From the NCBI GenBank assembly GCA_014526335.1, contig JACTAT010000002.1:3702506-3766505 (forward strand): DNA of 64,000 nt. The letters are read 5' to 3'. Below the pieces are notes generated by a model. That model saw only the letters and a list, made by a program, of their open reading frames with translations, ran no database searches and was not told the DNA's origin. Made by a program: the position numbers and the translations under genes. Shown piece after piece: positions 24,601 to 38,200 of the stretch; positions within the stretch are counted from its first letter, which is position 1; each line of letters opens with the position of its first letter. Source of the DNA: Chrysaora quinquecirrha. Its lineage: Eukaryota; Cnidaria; Scyphozoa; Semaeostomeae; Pelagiidae.

Positions 24601-24791
24601 TTCAGTCTGTTACTCAAAGTGATAATTAGCGTACTTTTTATAGGGTCCTAATCATGCAGTTTCTACAGCTTGCACAACTGGTGCCCATGCAATTGGTGAC
24701 GCATTCACAATGATACAAAATGGACATGCTGATGTTATGGTTTGTGGTGGAACTGAAGCTTCAACAAGTCCAGTTTCAATGGCTGGATTTG
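21609..24791 (+). CDS. OXSM: Mitochondrial 3-oxoacyl-[ACP] synthase (KAS), 5' part; 3' lost at gap
   Basis: Eight exons: 21609-21774, 22425-22514, 22608-22634, 22757-22821, 22984-23091, 23208-23279, 23564-23650, 24644-24791. All phases agree and give about 254 residues. The ATG at 21609 opens a basic, Ser/Arg-rich N-terminus that fits a mitochondrial presequence, then RRVVCTGIG starts the condensing-enzyme fold. Motifs: [25 protein letters not shown], and the active-site region [15 protein letters not shown] with the nucleophile Cys at residue 215, then [14 protein letters not shown] elongates acyl-ACP with malonyl-ACP in mitochondrial type II fatty-acid synthesis, which supplies octanoate for lipoate. 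The two catalytic His motifs and the rest of the C-terminal half are absent; the last donor (GTAGGT at 24792) is followed within about 310 bases by the N gap, so the missing exons very probably lie there. Confidence 0.93.
24168..24346. mobile_element. MITE family with gtttggcc ends, copy 4
   Basis: Shortened member in OXSM intron 7: begins gcactggcaagattaaaa, contains aacattgcttgacaag and ends gtttgatcatttggccagag. See 5781-6050 for the fuller copy. Confidence 0.55.
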
Positions 24792-24903
24792 GTAGGTTCG
24801 TGAATTAATTATATTTAGGGTTCTAGGGGGTCTCTGATTGAAGAGAAGTCTACACAGTAAGAAGCAAAGAACGTTGCAAAATGATAAGATAGCTATTGGT
24901 GCA

Positions 24904-24904
<1 letters not shown>

Positions 24905-24934
<30 letters not shown>

Positions 24935-24942
24935 GATTGATT
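24905..24942. repeat. (TTGA)n microsatellite
   Basis: About 38 bases of ttga units shortly after the last visible OXSM exon. Confidence 0.95.
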
Positions 24943-25105
24943 AGAATATGCAAATGAATTTTCGACCCAATTTTCTCATCTGCTTATTTATGAGACACTT
25001 AAATGTCAAACATTAAACTGTAGACCAGTTTTTTAGGCATCTACACTTTGCAATAATTTCTGACCGTCTAACACGCTGTCACTGTGATGTTTCCTTGTTC
25101 ATTAC

Positions 25106-25605
25106 NNNNNNNNNNNNNNNNNNNNNNNNNNNNNNNNNNNNNNNNNNNNNNNNNNNNNNNNNNNNNNNNNNNNNNNNNNNNNNNNNNNNNNNNNNNNNNN
25201 NNNNNNNNNNNNNNNNNNNNNNNNNNNNNNNNNNNNNNNNNNNNNNNNNNNNNNNNNNNNNNNNNNNNNNNNNNNNNNNNNNNNNNNNNNNNNNNNNNNN
25301 NNNNNNNNNNNNNNNNNNNNNNNNNNNNNNNNNNNNNNNNNNNNNNNNNNNNNNNNNNNNNNNNNNNNNNNNNNNNNNNNNNNNNNNNNNNNNNNNNNNN
25401 NNNNNNNNNNNNNNNNNNNNNNNNNNNNNNNNNNNNNNNNNNNNNNNNNNNNNNNNNNNNNNNNNNNNNNNNNNNNNNNNNNNNNNNNNNNNNNNNNNNN
25501 NNNNNNNNNNNNNNNNNNNNNNNNNNNNNNNNNNNNNNNNNNNNNNNNNNNNNNNNNNNNNNNNNNNNNNNNNNNNNNNNNNNNNNNNNNNNNNNNNNNN
25601 NNNNN
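25106..25605. other. Assembly gap (500 N)
   Basis: Exactly 500 N, a round number that suggests an arbitrary gap size. The 3' half of OXSM (from the left) and the last exon of TYW1 (from the right) both fail to appear around it, so the true gap is probably several kilobases or the join is imperfect. ORFs spanning the N are meaningless. Confidence 0.95.
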
Positions 25606-26241
25606 ATTGTTATGTAAATGAAGGTTTACTAGTGCCAGTTTCCCAGGCGTTACCATGGCAATAGGTACTTGAGTAGGCCTAAGTTCGGTTACGATTATTC
25701 TTTTACGAGTGTTCTGTTGAAAGCACATGTTGAGCATTTCTTGTCTTCTTCTCTGATTATACAATACAAATCCAGTATATTATACAAACTTCGATGCAGC
25801 ATAAAAAGAAAAGTGGTGGGAATGTAATGCAAAAAATATAACTTAATACAAGCATAACAAATAAAAGGATCAAGTCCAGTTGAATAATTACCTACTTGTG
25901 AACGCAGAAAATTTGTGTTGAAAAAGACGGAAAAGCATACTTGATAATTCAACTCTCGCTCTCAACCTTGAAAAGCAGTGGACCAATTGCCATTTGAATA
26001 CGTAACAAAATTGATACGGATATTCTTCCCGTTTACACAAGACCACGCAATCCACATCAAAATCAATACGGATAGCCGGATCAATTCTGATCCTTCTTGC
26101 GAAACGTTTTCACCGGTCTCGTGTAAACTGCAGACTGTGTCCAAATCTTCAGAGAGTTACACATAGTACATATTCTTGGTAGGTAGTTGAGCAAGCAAAA
26201 CAAAAAAAATACAAAATTTAAACTACAAACGAAAAACTTAC

Positions 26242-29200
26242 CAATTCGTGAAACTTCGGGTAGTCAATCCAGGTATGCCATACATCATTGATTTTAAACT
26301 ACGATGGAGAAAACAAACGGTATTTTATTTTTGGATTGAGAGATCAAAGCAAATCTAAAAACATTACTGTGCCAAAAATTTGAAGAGGAAACAAGTTTGG
26401 AAAGTGCCATTCCATTCCCAACACACGAATTATTTAACTATTTCTCTAATAGCTAATAACGATGTTTCGGATGCATGGAATCATCACAGCAATCCCAGAA
26501 AATGCTACGAAACGACTCAAAGCCTTGTGTACACTTTAATTCCCTGCAACTTAAGTAACCCGCTCATAGAATTTGGGGCAAATTCAGCTTAATTTTCCAC
26601 TCTGATCATTCAACAACGCATGATTTTATATACAGACAATTTTGCCGAGGTAAACAAAGTGACAAAATTGGGTCGCAATTTTCGATTGGGCTAGGCCAAG
26701 CTAAACCTAAATTGCAATAACGTGACGTCATACTGAGTAAATCATCCGATTCAATGTTACAAAATGACCATAAACGCTAGTTTGGCAGTGCCTATTTCAT
26801 TTTAAAAATCTTGACAAGGAGAGGAGATATCTAGGCTTAGTATTCTAGGACTGTCACTATGTAGCAGAGTTTTAACAAAGCGCATCTGGGTGTGCTACCC
26901 ATTGTTACACCATCAACAGCACTAAAAGGAGGCCTTCAGAATATACTTGTCACTGTTACCTCTCATTTCTTCAAACATTGTCGAGTTAAGCTGGAAAATC
27001 TGACCAGCAATAAACATGGAAATCGTTTGGTTTGAAGCAAATCAAAATCGATGAACTAGGTCTTTGAATGATGTTGATTTATAGTTCTTTTATGAAATCG
27101 TATTAAGCATGACAGTAAAAAACGAATCTTCAGTGTGATGAAGATTGTCGCGTTTACTTTAGACGTCTATGCTTTAGTAATTGTTCACGTTTTTAAAGCT
27201 TGTACACTTGCCAAGAAAAAGGAAAACTGGTAATTTTCTCTAATATTCTAAATCAGATATGAAGAAGTTAGATTATAAAGATTAAGATAAATAAATCAGG
27301 TATTAAGATAGAGCTTTGTTAGTTTAAATCATGCCAAGGGTAGCAATGCGAGCATAGACGATTCTCGAGAGGGGAGAAAGAAGCACACTTCGCAAATGCA
27401 AATTACAGCATCTCAAGATGTCAGGGAACAAATTTTGCGTTCAGACATTTTGCCAAGTTTTAGTTAAGATGATGGTACTGACTACGATGAAGATGTAGAT
27501 TATACGGTTGAGTAAGCTTTCTTACAGGCCATCCACATTTCCACAAGCCATTGATAGCAATAAAGTCAGCTTGAATAACAACCAACCAAAATCACAGCTA
27601 ACAGTATCTATGACGTGCATGCGAGATCTGCATCTTTTCGCTTTCGACTGTACATTAAAATTCATATTCAGTTTTGGATGATAAAACGTAACGTTCGAGT
27701 ACCACTTGCCCGAGCTAACATCTTACGAACGATTACAGACCTCTCCGAAACTTGAAATACTTCAAATGAAAGTGCGTGACGCCCTTATGGGGAAAAGTTT
27801 TGGTGGAGGAAAATACGCTTGCAAGCTTATTACAAAAAGCTAAGCAACTCCCTACAATAATTGTAGAGTAGAACCCTTGCATTCTGACAACGCCTTTCTG
27901 CAACATGCAGACCATCCAAGACTGGAAAGGAAGCTGTTGGATTTTTTTAGATGCAGAAAGTCCTGTCATCGCAAAGTTTAAGGCGATTTTCTGTTGGGTG
28001 CAGAACATCGCGCGAGGGACTAACGTCATGTATGGACATTCAGGCACAATCAGGTTGTCACCATGCCATGCCACCTTTTTATGCCGAAATGTACTTCCAT
28101 GACTTCATCCTACTTTTTCGACATCACATCGAGAAAAATTTGTCTCCTAGTGGACAGCACCCTTAAGAATGGAAAATGGCGTATTGATGCGATCTGGAAA
28201 CGAGCTTTCACATGGAGAGATGAAGTTTATTGCATGTAATTCCAGGTAATTTTACGTCATGATTCAAAACGAACTTTACTATGGTACAGTATGACACAGA
28301 AAAACAAAATGTAAAGTAGTGTATAGAAGAGTAATATCCAGTAGGTTAATTGCTGATTACATATAAAAATTAAAACTTGGATAGTATGTGATTTTATTTG
28401 ATATGATATATCTTAGGCCTATAATACAGCAATTTCACTGACAGCTTAATGAGTTAACATGAAACAATGAACTGCGCGTCTCTTTAATTTAGCCCATGCA
28501 GCACCATACCTCGTACTCCTAACACCCAATATTAAGCAGTGCCTCCAGGCTTTGATGTATTGTACCATGATATGAATACCATGTACATAAAGAATTACTC
28601 AAATACAAAGCAAACTTAAAGGCACTGCAGGTGCCAATGCTGTGCAGCTAGCAGAATCACTCCATGTAAATGCCATATACAACACCAACTGCAAAAATAC
28701 TTCCTTGATTGTATTTGAATTCAGCATAATTGTCCAAGTCTTTATCGAATAAACAAAGACTGGAGATTCGAAGACCTTGATCAATAGATTGTCCCAAATG
28801 AACTAAGCTGACGATCTTGTATCTATCATAACCAAGTGCTTTCACTTCATCTTTGATTAATCCAGAAAGATACTTTGCTGTTGTCTTGCAATATTCACTT
28901 TCGTATGTTTTGCCGCTTAAATTGGATTCGAAAACATTTTGGATAATCAATCGAACATCAGGTTCATAAAATCTCTTACGTGGTTCAAGTCTGTAAGAAG
29001 CAACTTGCAATCTCTGTTTCACATTTGCACTTTCAATGATATTGTTATTCATTTGAAGTCTTTCGAATCTATTAACTGGTTCATCTCGGTGTGCAATGGT
29101 TATTGTTCCAGTGTTTTCTTTCTTTCGCTTTTCAGCAACCAAAAACACTGCTCTATTCTTAAGTTTGTGAGCTATATTTTGAGCTTTTATCATTCCAGCA

Positions 29201-32200
29201 AGGCTGACAGTATACTGAGCATTATCATAGGCCATGATGTTCATAGAATAAACAGCTTTATTATTACCATGTACAGTATTTCATTCGTCGGTGTAACCGT
29301 GACGTCGACTTCGATTACTCATAAACAACGTTTGTATTTTTGAGGCTCGTCGTCGGTTGGGATTAAAATATTTTAATTTTTCTACCAATTTAGCAAAAGA
29401 AAAGTACATTTATCTTCCAACACAAACAGAATTAATTGACCATAACTTTTAGTTATATAGGATTATTATTTCAGTATGTTATTTGTTTTGAACAAACTAC
29501 ACAAAACAGCTCAGAAAAAGTTACGGTAAACACAGACGAGCCTAGCAAATCATTGTCATTCCCACCAAGTTTCCATTGAGTTATTGAATTCATCTTAAGT
29601 CAGCAAAGTGAAACAGGTAAAGTAAAGCGTCAACACGATCAATAGCATCAGTTGGGTTTCTACTGGAAGAGATAGAGCCCATCCCTCAGAGATGGGTGGG
29701 TTGGCAAGGGGTCTTTCGTGCCAGTTCAGATCATTAGTCTGTATCATGCATGGTTTCACTTTGTCGGTAGTATCACAAACATTTCTTAGTTTCTAGGAGT
29801 TGTTGTTGTTCTGTTTCTGCTCTATCTAATATCTAATCTATCTAAATATATTTACCCACGGTAACCCCATCAGTCCTAACGGATTGCTTTTAAGGGGCCG
29901 TGCAACCTTTTTTATACAAAATTCAATATACAATAGAAATACATAATGTACACATTGTTAAAAAATATTATTAAGCCTTCTTTTAAAAGTGGCAAGGGTA
30001 GGTGCATGTTTACAATCATATGTAAGATTATTCCAAAGTTTAGCTCCACGAAAGGATATAGCTTTTTGCCCATTGCTCATTTTTCTTAAGGGAAGAGGAA
30101 GATCAGTGGCAGTATTCCTTAGTTTCCTGATGTTTTGATGAGATTTTTTTTGTGAATAATTTAGCTAGATATTCAGGTGTAAGACCGTGCAACGATTTGT
30201 ACATAATTGTAGCAGTTTCTTTGGTTATTATTTCGTTTAAAGTTGGCCACTGCAGACTTTGTAACAATTGCTCAAAATTGGCATGAAGTTGAAGCTTGAT
30301 TACACTTTTTTTTTCAATAAGCAACTTGACTTTGGTCCAGCCCTCAAGAGTTGCTTAACATATCTAGGATTTCAGCCGTCACAGAATGCCTGGTACCCCC
30401 TAAAACCTCTTATTTTGGCTCTTTTCTGGCTTCTGAATGTAACTGACAAGTTTGCAAGGATGTACAGTATAAAGAAAGCTATTTCACCAGAAATTTTAGC
30501 ACAATTTCAGCCCTGGTTGCTTATTGAACAGTTGCTTATTAAAAAAAAAGTGTATCTCAACACCAATAGAAGCAACAACAGCAACAACAAGGCAACGTCA
30601 GCAAGCAACCACGCGTGAGCAAGCAACGTCTCCTCCATCCAATTGCTTTGAGATCAAGAACACCTAAACAAGAAATAGGGTATGAGACATGAAATTTTCA
30701 TGCTTCCCTTATTCTTATATTCTGTCTCGACAAACTTTCTTTCTCCGCAATTGACCGATTTTCAAATTCTAAGGGGGTTTTCTCATTGCAAAGCTCAAGT
30801 ATTCTATTGTTGCTTTCTTGCGGATTAAATTTTTCCCAAACACAATTCTGTCGAAAATTCTATCTACTCTACTATGCAATTAATTGTGATGGTCTTGTCT
30901 AGGGGCATTTCACTCTGCAAAAAGGCGTACGAGATTTCCAATAAAACAAAAGGACTTTCAAGGGACTTCCGAGAAAACAATAGGACTTCCCGGGGGTCAC
31001 TTGACTTCTTCAGTTTCGGATAGGGACGTGCCGCCCAAGAATCAAAATGCCTACCCATATTTATACCAAATTCCTGAAAATGTATACCCAAAATTATGCC
31101 AAAATATTAACTCCTACACCGCTATATATGCTTAAAATGTACTATAATATGTTCGAATCAAACTTCACCAAGAAAAGTGAAAGCAAACGAAAATAAGACC
31201 GTTTTTAATAAAGTTTGTACTGATTATCGAGAAATCAATACCCATATTTATACCAATTTTCAGAAAATTAAGACCCATGTTTATACCAAAATCATGAAAA
31301 ACGATACCCTTTTGGGCGGCACGTCCCCAGTACCCAAATCCTCAAATATATTAACTCGTACCCCGATTTCTTGCTACTTTCGTGACAGTTGTTGAAAATT
31401 GTGGTTTGACCTAGAAAAAATCTTCAACGGCACTGAGCCTTTCTGACTTCAGCCATACCGTTTTCATACATTGTGACACTGCACATTGAGGGCTGCTCTT
31501 ATTGTCAACTGACAGGGGTTAACACGTTAGATGGCGTTGGTCACATACTCATCTCTTTCTGGTTACAGATACTTCCACCATTCATACAACACGGTTGCAG
31601 TCTTTCAAATAAATTGCAAAACCACCACTGTACTGATGATATCCCTCCACTGTGCTGAACATCAACCACTGTAGTGATGGTATCCCTCCACTGTGCTGAA
31701 CATCCACCACCGTACTGATGCTATCCTTCCACTGTACTGAATATCAACCACTGTAGTGATGGTATCCCTCCACTGTACTGATGGTATCCCTCCACTGTAC
31801 TGAACATCCACCACTGTAGTGATGGTATCCCTCCACTGTACTGATGATATCCCTCCACTGTACTGAACATCCACCACTGTACTGATGCTATCCTTCCACT
31901 GTACTGAATATCAACCACTGTAGTGATGGTATCCCTCTACTGTACTTATGATATCCCTCCACTGTACTGAACATCCACCACTGTACTGATGATATCCCTC
32001 CACCATACTTATGATATCCCTCTATTGTACTGAACATCCACCACTGTACTGATGATATCCCTCAAACGTACTTATGATATCCCTCCATTGTACTGAACAT
32101 CCACCACTGTACTCATGGTATCCCTACACGCAACTCGTGGTATCCCTCAACTGTGCTGAACATCCGCCACTGCACTCGTGGTATTCCTCCACTGTACTGA

Positions 32201-35200
32201 TGGTATCCCTCCACTGTACTGAACATCCACCACTGTACTGCACACCCACTACTGTACTGCACTTTCTTTATGTGGAGTGGTTAACACAGCAAATAAACAG
32301 CTCTAGGCTTCCAGTGTCATACATAGCAGCTTCGTTGTGCTGTATTTTTTGAAAATAGGATGAATGGATGCAAAATTGGTTGTACACTCGATGTTGCGTC
32401 TTTTGCCATCAACGTATTGCATGATGTTGTATCAAGTTTAAAATCAGCCAAAAATTGTACCAAGCAATATGATGTTGCTTCAATTGGCTAAGACGTGCAA
32501 TATTTATTACATGAATACATGCATGCACATGACAAGACACAGTGTTGGTTTTAATAAAGCCCTGCTTCTGGGTGAAATGTGATCATTTTCAAATTGCTAT
32601 AGTAAGGCTCCTACAACTGCTAGGAACTTCCACTATGCATCAGTGGAAAGGTCTTAGAATAAATTTTCTGAAAATCATAATTGAAATTTAATCATTCTCC
32701 ATCGCAACGCGGAACGGCAGCTGATTGGTTAGCACAAAAACCCCAAGGCTTTGTAACAGAAAGACATAGTGAGCTGACATTTGGTACACGTAATCTCCAG
32801 CACCAAACAAACATCTCTATTGGGAATTTTTTCAATATCTTGATTTTAAAGGGAGTTCTCCTTGTTCGCTTGGTCCCATATCCCTTCCGGAGCGACGTAA
32901 AAAAATTTCGCACAATAGGTTCCAAGAGTATTTAACTATGAGAAAAGTAACTTTTTTTAGATTTTCCCAAATATCAAAGTATTTTGGTGACAGAATGATG
33001 TTTTTAATATATAACTTGGTCGTATGTGAAGGTATGTAGCTTTCTATAATCTGGATTTGTTTAGATATCACAACAAATACATATGAGAAATAACAGAATT
33101 TAGTTCGCTGTCTATCGCAAGGTTTCTTACGATAATTTTTTCAGCATTCAATAATTCAATAATTCATTCAATAAGCGAATTTTTGTAAAGAATATAAGAA
33201 TAATGAGCCTGATCAAAGGCAAGTTGCATGTCGAAGGTGATTTGGCACCGTGGTATAATGCCGATCCAGATTCGCACTCAAATTCGGTACGATGCCTTTG
33301 CAGCAGTGTCACAGCCAGAAACATCGTCTCCATAGTTTGTCTTCTATTGAGATCACAGTTAAGATCATTTTGCCATAGCTCATGGGAGCCGTCGGCAGTC
33401 AATCACGATGTCCCTGGCCTGAAGGTGCTGTGGCGTCGTGGTGTAATCCAGCTGACTCGTGGTGTCAGAAGCTCAGTGGGGTCAGGGTTCGAGCCCAGCC
33501 ACGGTAACGTCACAGCCAGGGTCAAGGTCTTGATTAGTTAACCTACTACAAAGATCCTAGCGACTGGCGCTAAAACACCATTTCACCTTCACCTTCATCT
33601 ATTCCACCGCACAAGTTAGTCACATTGTCAATATAATTTATCTTCCTATGCCCAGATCCCAGTTACTCGCACTTAATACGACATATAGTCTTCACCTCAG
33701 CCATCACCTGATTTAGAACCAGTTATAATCAGAGAAGTATGGGGCAACTTCTTTCATGTTACAGTGTTGGATAGGGGTCCTTGCAAAGGGTTACATGTTC
33801 CCCTTCTCTTGAAAAAAATCCGCTTCTTACCTGGAGTTTTGTACGATAATTTTCAGACTGACAATCGAGCGGATTGAAAGGGAGGATTTTGCCTAATTCA
33901 TGTTTCCCGATGTTCCCTTGCAATTTGGACCATATTCCCTTGTTACAGGATACATTTCGCATGTTCTTATGTTCCCTGTAACCTCTATAAACGACTCTCA
34001 ATTCATTGCAAGGTAGCAGACTAAGTGCACCGCATTAAAGTACCTTAGGCCAGGTACCAACCTAGCAAAGCAAAAAGGGTAGAGTGTACATATAAAAAAT
34101 GTTCACCTTTCAAATTAAGTGCGTGCTAAAAACTTATTGTGTTGAAAGACCACAATCGTATCGGGAATCGAAAAGGCAGTGTATTTCAAAAATAGCCTAT
34201 TCAGTCACTCTGAATGAGTCAGTCAGTTGCTTATCTTTTTATGATATCTGAAATAGCTGGCCTGTGTCAGCTCTTAACCTTGTCGATTCCGTTTGAACTG
34301 GAAAGTGATCGGCAGAAAGAAGACATACCTTTTTATGAGCCAAAAGGACACAGTTTGAATGCTCATGTTCTGAAGCAAGTTCATAATCTGGCAGACTTTC
34401 TTGGAGAGCACTTACAAAGTTGACAACCTTTGAAAAAGGGGCACAAATTCAAATACAAATATGTGAAAATATATCTTAGCAGCAAAGATAAAAACAGGTT
34501 AAAAAAGATCATGTTGCAGAATTTTCTTTGTGGTTGAGATGACTAAATAGCAGAACTTAAAAATAAACATTTGCTCTTGTTCTAACCTCGCTCTGCAATC
34601 ATCAATAAGAACCCGCGACAATTTCTGTTGTTCTTGTCTAAACTGCTCTGTCGCGCTGTACAATGTTTTTGGTCTCCGTATTGGTCTTACAATTCATTTT
34701 AAAAGAAACCAATTTATAGGAAACTCAAGACCGATTTTTCATCCATCGAAATTATTCCTCTCACGACGTCTGAATAATTTCTTCACAGCAATTTCTGAAT
34801 AATTTCTTTTTATGTCAGTTTTTAGCATATTATCAGATAAAAATAAGATATGAAAATGCGAAAACTATTATAGAAAGTCTGATTGAGAAATGAAAGAGAT
34901 CTTCAGATCATTTGCAGAATAGTAATCTATTCCCACTGAATCCTACTCTCTTCCATTAAATTGGCTAAGTTATGGAGAGTGCGAAGGAGGCTCCGCTGTT
35001 TGAAAGGTAGAGAGTAGGCGAAACCGTCGCTGCAGGAGGAGTGGAGGAGCAGCTTTATCACATATTACGAGTTGCTGAAGAAGGATGGCTAAATCACATA
35101 CATAGAGTATTATAACTCAACAAATCCCATCAGGTGCCTAGCTGAATGTATCCCTAGGGGGTCTTTAGATTATATTATCTTAGCCTCGTTACGATTCAGA

Positions 35201-38200
35201 GATTCGCATCCAGTGAGAATAGAAATGAAATTCAGCTTCACAGAAAGTTAACGAAAAAGGCAACTTATGGGTAAAGAAATCTCGTAAACGCAAATCGGCA
35301 TTACAGGTCAACAATGTCCAGCGTGCTTCACAGCAATATACTCAACGATTGATTTCTCCTACAGATTCACCCCTTAATTTCTTCAGTCATCAATACGACT
35401 GCTAAAAGTTTTCGGCTATTACTCACTCATTGATACTAAAAGACAGATGCATGAGCAGACAAAAGAACAATGGAGTTTCTGTGTCTAAACAAACCATGAG
35501 GGTCACGTTGCATCATGACTAACAATGAATTGGACGACACAAACCACCACACCACACACTACAAATGGAATACGTATTTTCGCCTTACTCCAGCAACTGG
35601 CTTCTGGGAGTCAAGAATTGTCCTCTTTAGGGGCGGGTTCTTACTGCACATCTAAAATTAAAAAAAGGATACCTCTTCATGCCATGGGATATTCTGCATT
35701 GTTAAAGATGATGCTTTTGACTCACCACAATAGGTTACACCCTAAAGAAAGAATTGTAAAAAGCATAAAACATCTTGACACACTCTATATATTATCATCT
35801 ACAATGCTGATGAAATATAGAAATAAACAGAAAATAGCACAAGGGCCTTGAAAATTATGAAGGTGAAAGGGGGAATGGTGTTTTATCGCCAGTCGCTAGG
35901 ATCTTGAGATTAGGTTGACTCATCTGGACCCCGACCCTGTCTGTGACGCTATCGTGGCTGGGCTTAAACCCAAACCTGACTGAGCTGGAATACACCACAA
36001 CGCCACAGCACCTTCAACGAACGTTTTATTTTCGAACGTTCTGTTTCATTTTGGAACGATTATCAACCCTAATTATGCTTGGAAAAGGAGGATCTTATGG
36101 CCTTAAGATAACAGAAGAATAAAATATCAAATAGGTGTATATAAAAAAATTTGAGATTTAATCAAACCGGAAAATGCTCTTTAATGAAACACCCTTTACC
36201 TAATACGCATTATACGACAGTATAGATAAAGTATACATAGAACACCGTCCTACCTTAACCTCGATGAAACCAGGATTCCCTAATTTAACCAATTCAGCAT
36301 ATCCTTTGATGTCATCAGTATTAAATGACTTTACCAATGTCAGTCGGTATACGGTTCTCTGTCCCTTAAAAATTTAATAAAAAGACATCCAATTAAAAAT
36401 ACCTTATTCACACTGTAAGTTAAGCAAGTTAAAATTTAATCAGAACAATACATTTATCATTACGAACGCTGTTTTCTCGTTGATGGAGTCAACGAATCTA
36501 ACTGATTGGATTGGTGGAAATTTAACCTGGCTATTTGAGGCCGGTTTAATCCTGTCAATGTGAAATCTGAAATAGCAACCAAACGAACAATAATTTCAGC
36601 TAATGAAAGAAATCTAAGTCAACTAAAGAAATTAGGCTCAACCTAGCGGAAACACATAAGCCAAACGCGAGGAGAGTCTGAGGCTGTATGACTCGGAGAG
36701 TTACTTGACGATATTATTGAGCTCCTCAGCTCAGTGGAATCGTCGTTGGCTCTCTGATCATGCAGTCTAGCGTTCACCATTCATGGCAAATATATATACA
36801 CATTGCTATATAATTGTTGTATTGGTTTAAAACGTGCTTTGATAAGAAAAGAACTACCTATAGAGGTCAAAACAGAAATGAGAACGCTTAAGATTATATT
36901 AGTAAATTTGAACAAAATGAAAAAGGAATAATTATATCAGAAAGGAACTGAAAAAGCAATATTACAGCAAAAGCAAGGCAGTCTTGCTCAGACAAATGAA
37001 GACGAGAATCTAGAAAAAAGTCTTCCGAAGATGACGTGACGAAGACAAAGAGCAATTTAGAAAAGCTGCATCAACAGAGACTTGCAAAAACAGAACCTGA
37101 TAGCAAAATTTGCAAAGGAGAGAAGAAGAAAAAGAAAAAATGAGAAGAATATGTAGACGAAGAGGGATGCGCAGAAGGAGAGGAAGGTGAAGAAAAAGAA
37201 AAAGGAGAAAAGAAAAGAAAAGAAGGAGAACAAGAGGGAGAAAAAAGCAAGGATAATTGGAAGAAAGATGAGAAGAAAAAGAAGAAGATGAAGAAGAAGA
37301 AAATTAGAAGAAGAGGAAGAAAATATAAGAATTAATAGAAGATGAGCAAAAGGAGAAGAAGATAAAGAATATTATGATGAAGAAGATAAAGAAGATTATG
37401 AAGAAGAAGAAAAAGAAAAGGAGGACATGAAGAAGAAGGAGGAATAGATGAAGAAGAAAGAGGAGAGAAGAAGAGAAGAAAAAGAATTCGAAGAAGGAGA
37501 AAAAAGGAGAGGATAATAAGAGAAATCCAGCAAAAACTTGAAGTATGTGAATCGTAAATACATAAAATGCCAACCTTTTCATCTAATGCTTTCAAACTAT
37601 CAAGAAATCTTTGCCAGTAGTCTCTAAACAAAGGTCTATCGATTTTCTTTAAACCATCTTTATCACTTGCATCCACGCTAACGTACAACTGGGTGACTGG
37701 ATTCAAAGTCCTAAAATAAACATCGTAAGAAGGAAAGTACAAATAAAAGGGTTGGCAAAAAATACAAAGTGAAACTGAAATCATTGTCTGCTGATAGATC
37801 AGTCTGCTGAAGCATTCAAGAATTCGTGCATTATACTTTTTTGTAGCTTAAAAGAGGTAATTGTCACCAATCCTTAATTTAAACAAAAAATTTCACAAAA
37901 AAAGAATGTATGAATATAGAAATTATTCATTTCAGTTTAACAAGGCAAGCCATTTTTTCAACAAAGGGTCGCTTTATAAGACCGCTTTTAGGTCGTGTTG
38001 AATTTAGTTCAAACAAGATTTGAATTAAGTTCGACCAAATTCACCTTTATTAAATGGCAATTTTATTAAGTCCTGCACTTTGGTTTAAGTGTATCAGGAT
38101 TTGCCGAACATAATTCAGAAGATCGACATATATCCAGCGTTACTTTATACAGTGGCATTTTGCTCGATTCAATCAAAATCGATTTACTGCATTTATTGCA

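Noticed and set aside
25084..25764. Long ORFs across the N run
   Set aside because: They consist of undefined residues over the assembly gap.
27733..28166. Overlapping ORFs on both strands near 28 kb, considered as the missing TYW1 C-terminal exon
   Set aside because: Neither strand gives the GVTYCG or ACEHEH-type motifs expected of TYW1.
31662..31918. Minus-strand ORFs with VDVQYSGG repeats
   Set aside because: Translation of the minisatellite; no start context, splice sites or family.
32681..33402. Overlapping ORFs on both strands near 32.7-33.5 kb
   Set aside because: No domain, no splice partners, and part of it overlaps the SINE-like element.
37304..37582. Phe/Leu-rich ORF resembling a membrane protein
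   Set aside because: Translation of the polypurine tract on the opposite strand.
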